From Clostridiales bacterium (GTDB lineage Bacteria > Bacillota > Clostridia > Christensenellales > Borkfalkiaceae): a stretch of 56,125 bases of DNA. Of this stretch, positions 19,154 to 29,477 are shown in pieces. The position numbers and the translations under genes were made by a program. Below the pieces are notes generated by a model. The model searched no databases and was not told where the DNA came from. It saw only the letters and a program-made list of their open reading frames with translations. Position 1 is the first letter of the stretch. Each line of letters opens with the position of its first letter. Location: positions 1-56,125 of the forward strand of contig SVIE01000002.1 of assembly GCA_015069625.1 (NCBI GenBank). The letters run 5' to 3'.

Positions 19154-19188
19154 AAAAGCGTTCGTCTTAACAGGCGAACGCTTTTTTT
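19154..19188 (+). terminator. Intrinsic terminator
   Basis: AAAAGCGTTCG-tcttaacagg-CGAACGCTTTTTTT. Confidence 0.85.
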
Positions 19189-19271
19189 ATAAAAATTTTT
19201 AAATATGACAGATGTTGTCATAAACGTGAATTATAATAAAGCAAATAAAAAATAAAGAGAGAAGAATTAAC

Positions 19272-19595
19272 GTGGATAAAGAAAAATTACAACAAATATT
19301 AGAATTAAAGAACGCACAAGCAATTGATAGAGAAATTGTTCACGCAGGCTTTTTTGATATGGCAAAGCATCCTACTTTGAAAAAGATTAGCCTTGTACCG
19401 ATTATTCAGAGCGAAAACCTTGTAATGTTAGACAGTATTGAAACGGATAAATTTATATTTACCATGGCAAAAAATGACAATGTTGAAAAATATCCTAAGC
19501 ATGAATTCATTTGGATTCAAGTAGATAAATTTAATAAGCGCAAGGGGATTTGGTTTCCGCACATTTTAAAAATGTATGCAAAGGAGAAAAAGTAA
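19272..19595 (+). CDS. Hypothetical protein, 107 aa
   Basis: ORF with agagagaag SD upstream; no recognised domain. Confidence 0.6.
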   Translation: MDKEKLQQILELKNAQAIDREIVHAGFFDMAKHPTLKKISLVPIIQSENLVMLDSIETDKFIFTMAKNDNVEKYPKHEFIWIQVDKFNKRKGIWFPHILKMYAKEKK

Positions 19596-19596
19596 A

Positions 19597-19701
19597 ATGG
19601 AAAATTGGTGGGAAATTTGCCCTATCTGTCAAGGGTGTGAAGAATTAGAAGATTGCGAAGAACCGTGTGTTATTGCCATGATGTTTTTAATTGGCAATTA
19701 A
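19597..19701 (+). CDS. Cys-rich microprotein, 34 aa (below the ORF-track cutoff)
   Basis: MENWWEICPICQGCEELEDCEEPCVIAMMFLIGN*; SD AAGGAG at 19581-19586, one nt after the preceding stop. Confidence 0.55.
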   Translation: MENWWEICPICQGCEELEDCEEPCVIAMMFLIGN

Positions 19702-19780
19702 AATGGAAAACACAAAAAAACAATAATAAATAAAAACACCCCCTTGCAACCGCAAGGGGGTGTAGCATTTTTAAAACTTA

Positions 19781-21886
19781 TTAAAGTGTTGAAAAGAAGT
19801 TTACGATAATTTCCCAAAGTGGAGTTACTTGTATGAAAACAGGAACAAGGATAAGAGATATTATCGACATAAGCTTGATTAAAATATTCATTGCGGGGCC
19901 AGCCGTATCTTTAAGCGGGTCGCCAACGGTGTCGCCTGTGATTGCCGCTTTATGAGTGCTACTACCTTTGCCACCGAATTCGCCTGATTCAATATATTTT
20001 TTAGCGTTATCCCAAGCCCCGCCTGAGTTTGCCATAAATATTGCAAGCATAATTGCAGAAACAAGACCGCCGATTAGTAATCCGCCAAGCCCTGCTGTGC
20101 CTAAAATAAATCCTGCTGCGATAGGGGCTAGAATTGCTAATAATCCTGGGGCAATCATTTCTCTAAGTGATGCTTTTGTGGATATATCTATGCAACGGTT
20201 ATAATCGGGAACGCTTTTGCCTTCTAAAATGTTAGGATCTTTTTCAAACTGTGATCTAACTTCTTTAACCATCTTATTTGCCGCTCTACCAACGGAAGCA
20301 ATGGTCATAGCAGAGAAAGCGTAGGGGAGCATAGCACCTATAAGTATACCGATAAGAACGCATGGATCTAAAAGGCTAATTTGAACGTTTGCCGCTTGAA
20401 TAAATGATAAAACAAAGGCAAGGGAAGTAAGGGTTGCAGAGCCGATAGAAAAGCCTTTGCCGATTGCAGCGGTGGTGTTTCCAACCGAATCAAGTTTATC
20501 GGTGATGCCACGAACTTCTTCGGGAAGTCCTGCCATTTGAGCAATACCGCCTGCGTTATCTGCAATAGGACCGTATCCGTCAACGGAAACGGTTATACCA
20601 ACTGTGCAAAGCATACCAACGGCTGCAAGAGAAATACCGTAACCGCCCGCTTCAAGCCCACCGCCAAAGAAGTATGCAAGTGCGATTGCGATTGCAAGGC
20701 AAACGATTGTAAGCCAAGTAGATTTCATACCAACGCCAAGCCCTGAGATAATGTTGGTGGCGTGGCCTGTTTGTGATTCTTTTGCGATTTGCTTAACAGA
20801 TTTATATTTATCAGATGTGTAAAGTTCTGCAACAAAGCCGATAACGATACCTGCCGCAAGCCCTGAAATTACGCAAAGTAAATATTTCCATTCACCAAGG
20901 AAGAATATGGATAAAAGAACAGACGCCACAACGACTATGCCCGTTGCTATATAGGTTGCAACGTTAAGTGCTTTGTGTGGGTCTTTCCAGTTTCTTGAAC
21001 GCACAATGATTGCAGAGATAACTGATGCTAAAATTCCAATACCGCAAATGAGAAGGGGGAATAGTAAGAATTTATAACTGTTGAAAACTGAGCCAAACGA
21101 GAATAAAGCCATTGTAAGACATGAAATAATTGACCCAACGTAAGATTCGGTAAGGTCAGAACCCATGCCTGCAACGTCGCCAACGTTATCGCCAACGTTA
21201 TCTGCAATAGTTGCGGGGTTTCTTGCGTCATCTTCGGGAATTCCTGCTTCAAGTTTACCAACAAGGTCTGCGCCAACGTCGGCAGCCTTTGTGTAAATAC
21301 CACCGCCAACACGTGCAAAGAGAGCGATTAGCGAACAGCCAAGGCTGTATCCTGTAAGTATTTGAACGGGGAAAGAAACGTCACCACTAATAAAGTAAGC
21401 GGCTAAGAAAATAGCAACTAGTCCAAAAAGACCAAAGCCTGCAACTGCAAGGCCGAGAACTGCGCCACCGCCAAATGCCGTTTTAAGCGCACCCGACATG
21501 CCTTCTTCTTGTGCTTTAATAGCCGTTCTTGCGTTTGCCTTGGTGGCGATAGACATACCTATCCATCCTGCCGTAGCAGAAAAAAGTGCGCCTATAACAA
21601 AACAGATAGCGGCTTGCCAACCTATTCCGTCTGCACCTTCAAAAGCAGGGATAAAACCTAAAATCGCTAAAAGAGCCCCTACACCTAAAACGAAAGGTAT
21701 AATCAACTTGTATTCACGAACAAGAAAGGTCATTGCCCCACCGTGAATATATTGTTGGAGTTCTTCGACTTTTTTGTTGCCAAGTTTTAAGCGGGCAACT
21801 TTACGGAACAGAACGAACACGTAACCTAAAGTAATCACCGCTGCAAAGGCAACAAGAGCCAAGCATACATAGATTGTTGTTTCCAT
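19781..21886 (-). CDS. hppA: Membrane-bound ion-translocating pyrophosphatase
   Basis: [35 protein letters not shown] motif; [11 protein letters not shown] (Ala at the position associated with K+-dependent members). Confidence 0.95.
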   Translation of the reverse strand: METTIYVCLALVAFAAVITLGYVFVLFRKVARLKLGNKKVEELQQYIHGGAMTFLVREYKLIIPFVLGVGALLAILGFIPAFEGADGIGWQAAICFVIGALFSATAGWIGMSIATKANARTAIKAQEEGMSGALKTAFGGGAVLGLAVAGFGLFGLVAIFLAAYFISGDVSFPVQILTGYSLGCSLIALFARVGGGIYTKAADVGADLVGKLEAGIPEDDARNPATIADNVGDNVGDVAGMGSDLTESYVGSIISCLTMALFSFGSVFNSYKFLLFPLLICGIGILASVISAIIVRSRNWKDPHKALNVATYIATGIVVVASVLLSIFFLGEWKYLLCVISGLAAGIVIGFVAELYTSDKYKSVKQIAKESQTGHATNIISGLGVGMKSTWLTIVCLAIAIALAYFFGGGLEAGGYGISLAAVGMLCTVGITVSVDGYGPIADNAGGIAQMAGLPEEVRGITDKLDSVGNTTAAIGKGFSIGSATLTSLAFVLSFIQAANVQISLLDPCVLIGILIGAMLPYAFSAMTIASVGRAANKMVKEVRSQFEKDPNILEGKSVPDYNRCIDISTKASLREMIAPGLLAILAPIAAGFILGTAGLGGLLIGGLVSAIMLAIFMANSGGAWDNAKKYIESGEFGGKGSSTHKAAITGDTVGDPLKDTAGPAMNILIKLMSIISLILVPVFIQVTPLWEIIVNFFSTL

Positions 21887-22081
21887 GTGTGTATCTCCTT
21901 TTGTCTTTTGTTTTATATAAAACAGTATATTTTAGTTAGTATAACATAAAATAATCAAACTTGCAAACCAAAAATTTTCAAAAACGCTAAAAAATACCAT
22001 ATAACGCAAAAACGCACCCATTTCGAGTGCGTTTTTGCAATAAAAAAGGTTACAGATGTTCCTATCTGTGACCTTTAATTT

Positions 22082-23266
22082 TTAATATTCTGTGGTGTAG
22101 TTATCGAAGTAACCTTGAATCCAAATGATAGGCGTTCCTTTGTCTCCAGAGCCTGACGTTAAGTCGCAAAGTGAACCGATAAGGTCGGTAAGTCTTCTTG
22201 GGGTTGTTCCCATTTGACCAACTGCCGTGCTATCTTTTTTAGCGATTTCGTTTTTAATGGCTTCTTTTAATTCGTCGCCTTTTAAGTCTTTGAAATCGTT
22301 GTCTGCAAGGTATTTCAATTTAAGTTCGTTGGGCGTACCTTCCAAACCTTTGGTGTAAGCGGGGGAAACAACAGGGTCTGCAAGTTCCCAAATCTTACCA
22401 ACGGGGTCTTTGAACGCACCGTCGCCATAAACCATAACTTCAACCTTTTTACCAGTAGCCTTGAAGATGTTTTCTTGTATAGCGTCAACGATAGGCTGAC
22501 AATCACGAGGGAAGAGTTTAATGCTTTCTTCGGTGGATTTGTTAGAGCCTAAAAGTCCGTAATTTTCATTGTATCCACTACCGTTAACGGGTGCGTTTAA
22601 TACTTCGTCTAACCCGATAACGTTTGCGCCTGCGCTTCTAAGTAAACGTTTGGTGCGTGCTCTTGTATGAATATCACAACAAAGAACGTTTGTTGCATAA
22701 GGAAGAATAGCCTTTGCGTTGTTGGCGAAGATGATTTCGCATTCAGCGCCGTTTTCTTGAATTAAGTTTTTATAATATTCAACGTAATCAACACCTGTGA
22801 AAGTGTGTTTTGCATAGCCGAAAAGTTCACGATATTTTTCTTCGGTAAGAACGTCGGTATAAGGATTAACTCCTTTTTCATCTAATTCATCTAAACTAAT
22901 TAAATGGTTACCAACTTCGTCTGAAGGATAAGAGAGCATAAGTACGATTTTCTTTGCCCCCCTAGCAATACCTTTAAGACAAACGGAAAAACGGTTACGT
23001 GAAAGAATAGGGAAAATAACGCCGATAGTTTCACCACCGAGTTTATTTTTAACGTCTAAAGCAATATCGTCAGCAGAAGCATAGTTGCCTTGCGCTCTTG
23101 CAACGATTGCTTCGGTCATAGCCACAACGTCACGGTTGTGAAATTCTACACCTTCGCCCTTAGCTGCAAGTAAAATTGAATCGGTTACGATTTTAACAAT
23201 ATCGTCTCCATTTTTAATAATCGGTGCTCTAACACCCCTTGAAATAGTGCCGAAATAACGTTCCAC
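22082..23266 (-). CDS. CofE-like (coenzyme F420-0:L-glutamate ligase-type) protein
   Basis: N-terminal VRAPIIKNGDDIVKIVTDSI, DVVAMTEAIVARAQGNY, FPILSRNRFSVCLKGIARG; C-terminal GKIWELADPVVSPAYTKGLEGTPNELKLKYLAD. Confidence 0.7.
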   Translation of the reverse strand: MERYFGTISRGVRAPIIKNGDDIVKIVTDSILLAAKGEGVEFHNRDVVAMTEAIVARAQGNYASADDIALDVKNKLGGETIGVIFPILSRNRFSVCLKGIARGAKKIVLMLSYPSDEVGNHLISLDELDEKGVNPYTDVLTEEKYRELFGYAKHTFTGVDYVEYYKNLIQENGAECEIIFANNAKAILPYATNVLCCDIHTRARTKRLLRSAGANVIGLDEVLNAPVNGSGYNENYGLLGSNKSTEESIKLFPRDCQPIVDAIQENIFKATGKKVEVMVYGDGAFKDPVGKIWELADPVVSPAYTKGLEGTPNELKLKYLADNDFKDLKGDELKEAIKNEIAKKDSTAVGQMGTTPRRLTDLIGSLCDLTSGSGDKGTPIIWIQGYFDNYTTEY

Positions 23267-23450
23267 GATAATAACTCCTTTTGTTAAAACGATTATTTTA
23301 TTTTAACAATATATATTATAAACTAGTTTTGCAATTTTTTCTATTATTTTTTTTCATTTTGCTATTAGAATTTCTTATACCCTGACGTTAATAAAATCGC
23401 ACAATAAAAAAGTTTATCAGTTTTTATCTTTTTGTCGAAAAATGCAAAAT

Positions 23451-23479
23451 AAAAAGCCATCTTTTTTTGATGGCTTTTA
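23451..23479. terminator. Intrinsic terminator
   Basis: AAAAAGCCATC-ttttttt-GATGGCTTTTA. Confidence 0.8.
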
Positions 23480-23494
23480 TTGAAAAATAAAAGA

Positions 23495-24601
23495 TTATTT
23501 TGAAAGTTCTGCTTTTACGGTATCAAGTGCGGCTCTAACAACTTTATCCATATCATAATATTTATACGTTCCAAGACGTCCGCCGAAAATTACGTTTTTA
23601 TCTTGTTTTGAACGTTCTAAATATTTTTGATATAATTCGTTATTCTTATCGTTGTTGATAGGATAGTAGGGGTCGTCGCCAAGTTTCCATTCACTACTAT
23701 ATTCTTTGCTGATGATGGTTTTTGGGCTAACAGAATTTTCAAAGTGTTTGTGTTCGATAATTCTTGTAAATGGTGTTTCTGCGTCGGTGTAGTTCATTAC
23801 TGCAACACCTTGATAGTTTTCTTCATCAAGCGTTTCGTTTTCAAATCTAACCGCTCTCCATTCTAACGGACCGAATTCATAGTTATAGAATTTATCAATT
23901 TCGCCCGTGAATACGATTTTTTCTGCAATATCAGCGTTATCTTTGATAAAATCAAAATAGTCGGTAGAAAGTTTAACGTCGCTACCTTCTAACATTTTTT
24001 CAATAATAGCGGTGTAGCCACCGATAGGAATGCCTTGATATCTATCGTTGAAATAGTTGTTATCGTAAGTAAAACGAAGTGGCAATCTTTTTATGATAAA
24101 TGCGGGTAATTCGGTGCAAGGTCTACCCCATTGTTTTTGTGTGTAGCCTTTAATGAGTTTTTCATAAATGTCCTTGCCGACCAAACTTAAACCTTGTTCT
24201 TCTAAATTTTTAGGTTCAGAAATATTAAGTTCTGCTTTTTGGCTTTCAATTATTGCTTTTGCTTCAGCAGGGGTTTGAATATTCCACATTTTGCTGAACG
24301 TGTTCATGTTGAAAGGCAGGTTGTAAAGTTCGCCCTTGTAGTTTGCGATAGGACTGTTAATATAGTTGTTAAATTCACAGAATTGATTCATATAATCCCA
24401 AACTTCTTTATCCGAAGTATGGAAGATGTGAGCCCCGTATTTATGAACGTTAATGTTTTCTTGTTTTTCAGTATAGATATTACCTGCAACGTTAGGTCTT
24501 TTGTCTATAACTAAACACTTTTTGCCCATTTTTGTTGCTTCACGTGCGAAAACTGCACCGAAAAGCCCTGCGCCAACAATTAAATAATCGTAGTTTTTCA
24601 T
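23495..24601 (-). CDS. glf: UDP-galactopyranose mutase
   Basis: MKNYDYLIVGAGLFGAVFAREATKMGKKCLVIDKRPNVAGNIYTE...HKYGAHIFHTSDKEVWDYMNQF; likely start 24601. Confidence 0.95.
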   Translation of the reverse strand: MKNYDYLIVGAGLFGAVFAREATKMGKKCLVIDKRPNVAGNIYTEKQENINVHKYGAHIFHTSDKEVWDYMNQFCEFNNYINSPIANYKGELYNLPFNMNTFSKMWNIQTPAEAKAIIESQKAELNISEPKNLEEQGLSLVGKDIYEKLIKGYTQKQWGRPCTELPAFIIKRLPLRFTYDNNYFNDRYQGIPIGGYTAIIEKMLEGSDVKLSTDYFDFIKDNADIAEKIVFTGEIDKFYNYEFGPLEWRAVRFENETLDEENYQGVAVMNYTDAETPFTRIIEHKHFENSVSPKTIISKEYSSEWKLGDDPYYPINNDKNNELYQKYLERSKQDKNVIFGGRLGTYKYYDMDKVVRAALDTVKAELSK

Positions 24602-24736
24602 AACCGTTTCCCTTTGTAAAATGCTTAATAGATAATATAGCACAACAAAAATATTATGTCAACCAGATTAAAGTTTATGCATAATTTTATAGCACTAATA
24701 TAATATTAAAGTAATTAAGAATTAAAAATAAAAGGG

Positions 24737-24765
24737 TTGACTTAAAAAGTGCTTCATGCTATAAT
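24737..24765 (+). promoter_or_regulatory. Sigma-A promoter for the polysaccharide operon
   Basis: TTGACT (24737-24742), 17 nt spacer, TATAAT (24760-24765); followed by palindrome GTTCTtttgAGAAC at 24784-24797. Confidence 0.8.
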
Positions 24766-24843
24766 ACTAAAATCAAATGGTATGTTCTTTTGAGAACAAA
24801 TTTGTTTAATACCCTAAATAGCGTCTTGACGGAGGGCTTAAAA

Positions 24844-27600
24844 ATGATAAATGATAAAGAAAAAAGCGACGTAGGTTTAGTTGGTTATTGGTACGCCACC
24901 AATTATGGTAGCGTTATAACTTACTATGCGCTTAGCAAAGCAATAAATGAATTAGGATATTCAACGGTAATTATCGATTGTCCCGAAAAGGAAAAAGATC
25001 CAGAAGGCGAAGACGTTTTTCCACGTAAATTTTTCAAAACGCACGGCAAGGTTTCCGAAAGCGTTAGATGGAATGAACTTGAAAAACTCAACGACGTTTG
25101 CGATAATTTCGTTATCGGGTCAGACCAAGTTTGGACGGCGAATGCAACAAGATGGATGAGATATATGTTCTTTTTGCCTTTCGTTAAAGGGGAAAGAAGA
25201 AAAATCGCTTACGCTCCGTCGTTTGGACATAATGCGCTTGAACTTACGCCTGAAGAATTTGAACAAGTTGGCGCATGCTTAAAAACATTTAATAAAATTT
25301 CCGTTCGTGAAGACGTGGGTATTGATTTAATTAAAAAGCAATTCGGATTAAAGGCGGATAGAGTGTTAGACCCCGTATTCTTAATGGATTTACACGAATA
25401 CAATAGCCTTGCATACGAATCAGAACTTAATCTTCCAGAAGAATATTTGTTAGTTTATTTATTAGACCCAACGCCAGACAAGGAAGTTGCTATTAAAAAG
25501 GTGGCAGACGAAAAGGGACTAAAAGTACAAATTATTTTAGACGGCAGAAAGAATACTTTTGAAAAGAACTTGGCAAAACTTACAATTTTTAAAAGAGAAG
25601 ACGTGCTTGCAAACGTTGATGCTTGCGATTGGGTGAAGGCTTTTGAAAAAGCCACTTACGTTGTAACCGATTCACATCACGGACTTGCAATGGCGATAAT
25701 CTATAATAAGCCGTTTATCTGCTATGCAAATCACGGCCGTGGTTATGCAAGATTTACTTCGCTATTAAACGTACTTGGACTTCTTGATAGAATGGTTCAA
25801 AAGAGTGATGAAATTAACGTTAAGATGATTAATGCATCTGAAAACTATGCGAAAGTAAACAAGATACTTAAAAAAGAAAAGGATGCGTCGCTTGAATGGT
25901 TAAAAGATGCCCTAACAAGCAAAAAGAAGGTAGAACAAGTTCCTATCGAAAACCCTGCTCTTGACGCACTTTATTCAAATTTTGATTTTAAGAAAATTCA
26001 ACTTGTTGCAACGTTGCTTCGTGATTATGGCGTTAAGCATATAGTCTTATCACCTGGTGGAAGGGACGTTCCGATTATAAGAATGTTTGAATATAATGAA
26101 GGAAGTTTCACTCTGCACCGTGTTACTGACGAAAGAAGTGCTGGTTATTATGGATTAGGGATTGCAACACAGTTAAGACAGCCTGTTGCTTGTATTTGCA
26201 CAAGTGGAACGGCGGCAAGTAATTATTTACCAGCGGTTACAGAAGCCTATTTTACAGGTGTTCCACTCATCATGGTAACGGCAGATAGATATGAAGTATA
26301 TCACGGACATGGTGAAGATCAAACTATTCCGCAAAAGCATATCTTCCACGGTGTTGTTAAAAAGGAAATCTCATTACCTGAAAGCGGTGGATACTTAAAC
26401 GAATATCAAGCAAGACGTGATATTTCCGATTGCATTTTGGAATCTACGCATAACGGGTTTGGGCCCGTTCATATCAACGTGCCTATTCAAGATATCATGG
26501 TAGGTGCTAAGTTTGATAGATTCTATTGGAGACTGCCTTCTAAAATCTTCCCACATATTTTAAGGGTCGGCTTTAATGATGGTGATAAGGAAATGTATAA
26601 GTGGGTAGATTCGCTTAAAAAGTCCCCCAAAATCTTGGTTGTTTACGGACAAAACGGCCCGCTTTCTAAAGAAGAAAAAGATGATATAAATCTTTTTGCT
26701 TCTAAATATAATTGCGCAATCGTAACCGATACGATTTCTAATTATTCGTCAGAATATACCATTAGTTCTTACAACTTGTTAAACGCTATGACGCAAGACG
26801 AGTTTAATAGAGAATTAGCCCCCGATATTTTAATAACCGTTGGCGGAAAAAGATTAATGAATGATCCGTTAACGTATAAAATTAGGGGAAATAAAAACGT
26901 TAGACATTGGCACGTTGCACCAGACGGAAAGATAAGAGATTTTTATTTCTCGTTGACGTCAGTTATAGAATCGACGCAAAAGCAATTCTTTAAGTGGTTT
27001 GCAAATAAGGCAGGGGAAATTTCTAACAATAGAACTTATCTTAACAAATGGAAGAAGTTTGAAAAGGAAAGACTTGCAAGACCGATTGGTGGATTTAATT
27101 CTATCACTATTCAAAAGAAATTTATTCCTTCAATACCTGCAAATTCAATGTTGCATTTAGGTGTTGGTCAAACGTTTATAGAAGTTAGAAGATTCAACGT
27201 TGACCCTTCTGTTGAAGTTTATTGTAATATGGGTACTAACGGTATCGACGGTTGCACTTCAACGTTTATGGGTCAATGCGCCGTGCTTAAAAATAAACTT
27301 TGCTTCTTGCTTGTTGGGGATTTAAGTTTCTTCTACGATATGAATTCTATTTGGAATAAGCCCTTGCAACCAAATATGAGAATTTTACTCGTTAACAATA
27401 ACGGCACGGGGTTGCTTAAAGGACATGGGTTAAAAGCGGTTACTTCCGTTCATAATACAACGGCGGAAGGCTGGGTGCGTTCAACAGGCTTTGAATATAT
27501 TAGTGCTAAATCGGAACAGGAATTTGAAGAAAAATTAAAATACTTCTTAAATCCAGAAGTTAAAAAACCGTTATTCTTTGAAGTTTTGTGTGATAGATAA
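24844..27600 (+). CDS. Bifunctional: polysaccharide pyruvyltransferase-like domain fused to MenD-like ThDP-dependent enzyme
   Basis: N-term GYWYATNYGSVITYYALSKAI...VIGSDQVW...TDSHHGLAMAIIYNKPF; C-term SPGGRDVPI...DERSAGYYGLGIA...CTSGTAASNYLPAVTEA...RILLVNNNGTG. SD ggaggg upstream of ATG 24844. Confidence 0.85.
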   Translation: MINDKEKSDVGLVGYWYATNYGSVITYYALSKAINELGYSTVIIDCPEKEKDPEGEDVFPRKFFKTHGKVSESVRWNELEKLNDVCDNFVIGSDQVWTANATRWMRYMFFLPFVKGERRKIAYAPSFGHNALELTPEEFEQVGACLKTFNKISVREDVGIDLIKKQFGLKADRVLDPVFLMDLHEYNSLAYESELNLPEEYLLVYLLDPTPDKEVAIKKVADEKGLKVQIILDGRKNTFEKNLAKLTIFKREDVLANVDACDWVKAFEKATYVVTDSHHGLAMAIIYNKPFICYANHGRGYARFTSLLNVLGLLDRMVQKSDEINVKMINASENYAKVNKILKKEKDASLEWLKDALTSKKKVEQVPIENPALDALYSNFDFKKIQLVATLLRDYGVKHIVLSPGGRDVPIIRMFEYNEGSFTLHRVTDERSAGYYGLGIATQLRQPVACICTSGTAASNYLPAVTEAYFTGVPLIMVTADRYEVYHGHGEDQTIPQKHIFHGVVKKEISLPESGGYLNEYQARRDISDCILESTHNGFGPVHINVPIQDIMVGAKFDRFYWRLPSKIFPHILRVGFNDGDKEMYKWVDSLKKSPKILVVYGQNGPLSKEEKDDINLFASKYNCAIVTDTISNYSSEYTISSYNLLNAMTQDEFNRELAPDILITVGGKRLMNDPLTYKIRGNKNVRHWHVAPDGKIRDFYFSLTSVIESTQKQFFKWFANKAGEISNNRTYLNKWKKFEKERLARPIGGFNSITIQKKFIPSIPANSMLHLGVGQTFIEVRRFNVDPSVEVYCNMGTNGIDGCTSTFMGQCAVLKNKLCFLLVGDLSFFYDMNSIWNKPLQPNMRILLVNNNGTGLLKGHGLKAVTSVHNTTAEGWVRSTGFEYISAKSEQEFEEKLKYFLNPEVKKPLFFEVLCDR

Positions 27601-27605
27601 TAGGT

Positions 27606-28400
27606 ATGGAAAACATAAAGTTAAGACCGCATAATATTATTGTAATCGGTGGCGGAAGTGGTATAGGCAAGGCAATAACGCAAAGACTATTAGATAACGG
27701 TGCAACAAACATTGTAATCGCTTCAAGAAATTTAGACAAATTAAAAGAAGCGCAAAAATCGTTTAATCTTAAAGAAGGACAGAACGTTTATTCTGTGGCG
27801 TTCGATATAACCAAAGTAAATTCGCACTTAGAAATGATAAATAACGCCCAAAAGGTTATAGGAATAGAGAACAAACTCGACGGGCTTGTGATTTCTGCTG
27901 GTGTAAATTTCGATGGTTCTAATTGGAAAGGGTTTAACGTATCCGAAGCCGATTGGGACAGGGTTATGAACACCAACTTAAAAGGCACCTTCTTCATTTT
28001 AAGAAATTTTGCTAATTATTTGAGCGAAAAACAAACGAAAGGCAATATCTGTGTGATTTCATCAATTAGTGCTCACAGAGATATGTTATCGCCCTATCAA
28101 ATAGCAAAGCACAGTTTATCAAGAATAGTGCAAGCGTATGGCAAGCATTTGTGTGAAAGGGGTGTAGTTCTAAACTGTGTAGAACCAGGACCTATTTACA
28201 CGGATATGATGAAACATTTAGAAAAATATACGGACGGGATTAGAGAAGGCGCACCATGGAATGATGCGTCGATAAGAAGACTTGTTCGTCCGGAAGAAAT
28301 AGCAGACGTGGTGTGCTATTTAATGTCAAACTTAGGCGAAGTTTTGTCGGGAAGTTGCATTGTTGCGGCAGGTGGAACTAAATCTATTTTCCCGTCATAG
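27606..28400 (+). CDS. SDR-family oxidoreductase
   Basis: GGGSGIGKAITQRLLDNG; VISSISAHRDMLSPYQIAKHSL. Confidence 0.92.
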   Translation: MENIKLRPHNIIVIGGGSGIGKAITQRLLDNGATNIVIASRNLDKLKEAQKSFNLKEGQNVYSVAFDITKVNSHLEMINNAQKVIGIENKLDGLVISAGVNFDGSNWKGFNVSEADWDRVMNTNLKGTFFILRNFANYLSEKQTKGNICVISSISAHRDMLSPYQIAKHSLSRIVQAYGKHLCERGVVLNCVEPGPIYTDMMKHLEKYTDGIREGAPWNDASIRRLVRPEEIADVVCYLMSNLGEVLSGSCIVAAGGTKSIFPS

Positions 28401-28424
28401 AGAGATACATACAAGGAGAAAATT

Positions 28425-29477
28425 ATGGCAAAGGTAAGTATTGTCGTTCCCGTTTATAACGTGGAAAAATATTTAAAAGAATGTTTAGACAGTATTGTAA
28501 AACAGAAGTTGAAAGACATAGAAATTATCTGTGTTGACGATGGTTCTAAAGACGGCTCGATGGATATTCTCAGAGCGTATGAAAAAAAGGACAAGCGTGT
28601 TAAGGTTATAACAAAACCGAACGCAGGTTACGGCAACACCATGAACTTAGGTATGGCTGCGGCAACGGGTGAATATATCGGTATCGTTGAATCTGACGAC
28701 TGGGTTGAAAAAACCATGTTCTACGATCTTTACAACACGGCTAAAAAGTATAACGCTCAGATTGTAAAATCCGATTATTTTGAATTTTCAACCACGGGTG
28801 GAAAGAAGGAAACGTATATTCAAACGCCCACCAACCCACGTTATTATAACAAGGTTATTTCTGCATACGACGTTGAAGAAATTTATCACTTCGCAATGAA
28901 TACTTGGACGGGTATTTACAAGACGGATTTTTTAAGAGAATTTAATATCCGCCACAACGAAACGCCTGGTGCTTCCTATCAAGATAACGGTTTCTGGTTT
29001 AAGACGCTATCGCTAGCCGGCAGAGTTGTTTACGTTGACAAAGCATACTATCATTACCGTCAAGACAACCCCAATTCTAGTATCAATAGCAAGGGTAAAG
29101 TTTTCTGCATGTGTGATGAATATGCGTTCATTAGAGAGTTTATTGAAAAGAATCCTAGGGTTAAAAGGATGCACTTGCCAACTTATATGGCTAAGAAATA
29201 TTATAACTATTTCTACACTTATAAGAGAGTTGCGCCTGAATATAAGATTGCCTTCTTAGAAAGATTTGCAAAAGAATTCAAAGAATCATTTAAGCTTAAA
29301 GAAATTGATAAAACTTTCTTGCCTGCGCATGAAATGTCTATCCTAGAACGTATTATGAAAAATCCTAAAAAGTTCTATTATGACGATACCGTTTGGGCGC
29401 TTAATAGCGAATACTTGGCACTTGCAGACGTGAAGGGTGCAATTTTAAGTAAAATGGAGAAGAACAATGGAAAATAA
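28425..29477 (+). CDS. Glycosyltransferase family 2
   Basis: KVSIVVPVYNVEKYLKECLDSIVKQ...CVDDGSKDGS; ESDDWVE. Confidence 0.93.
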   Translation: MAKVSIVVPVYNVEKYLKECLDSIVKQKLKDIEIICVDDGSKDGSMDILRAYEKKDKRVKVITKPNAGYGNTMNLGMAAATGEYIGIVESDDWVEKTMFYDLYNTAKKYNAQIVKSDYFEFSTTGGKKETYIQTPTNPRYYNKVISAYDVEEIYHFAMNTWTGIYKTDFLREFNIRHNETPGASYQDNGFWFKTLSLAGRVVYVDKAYYHYRQDNPNSSINSKGKVFCMCDEYAFIREFIEKNPRVKRMHLPTYMAKKYYNYFYTYKRVAPEYKIAFLERFAKEFKESFKLKEIDKTFLPAHEMSILERIMKNPKKFYYDDTVWALNSEYLALADVKGAILSKMEKNNGK

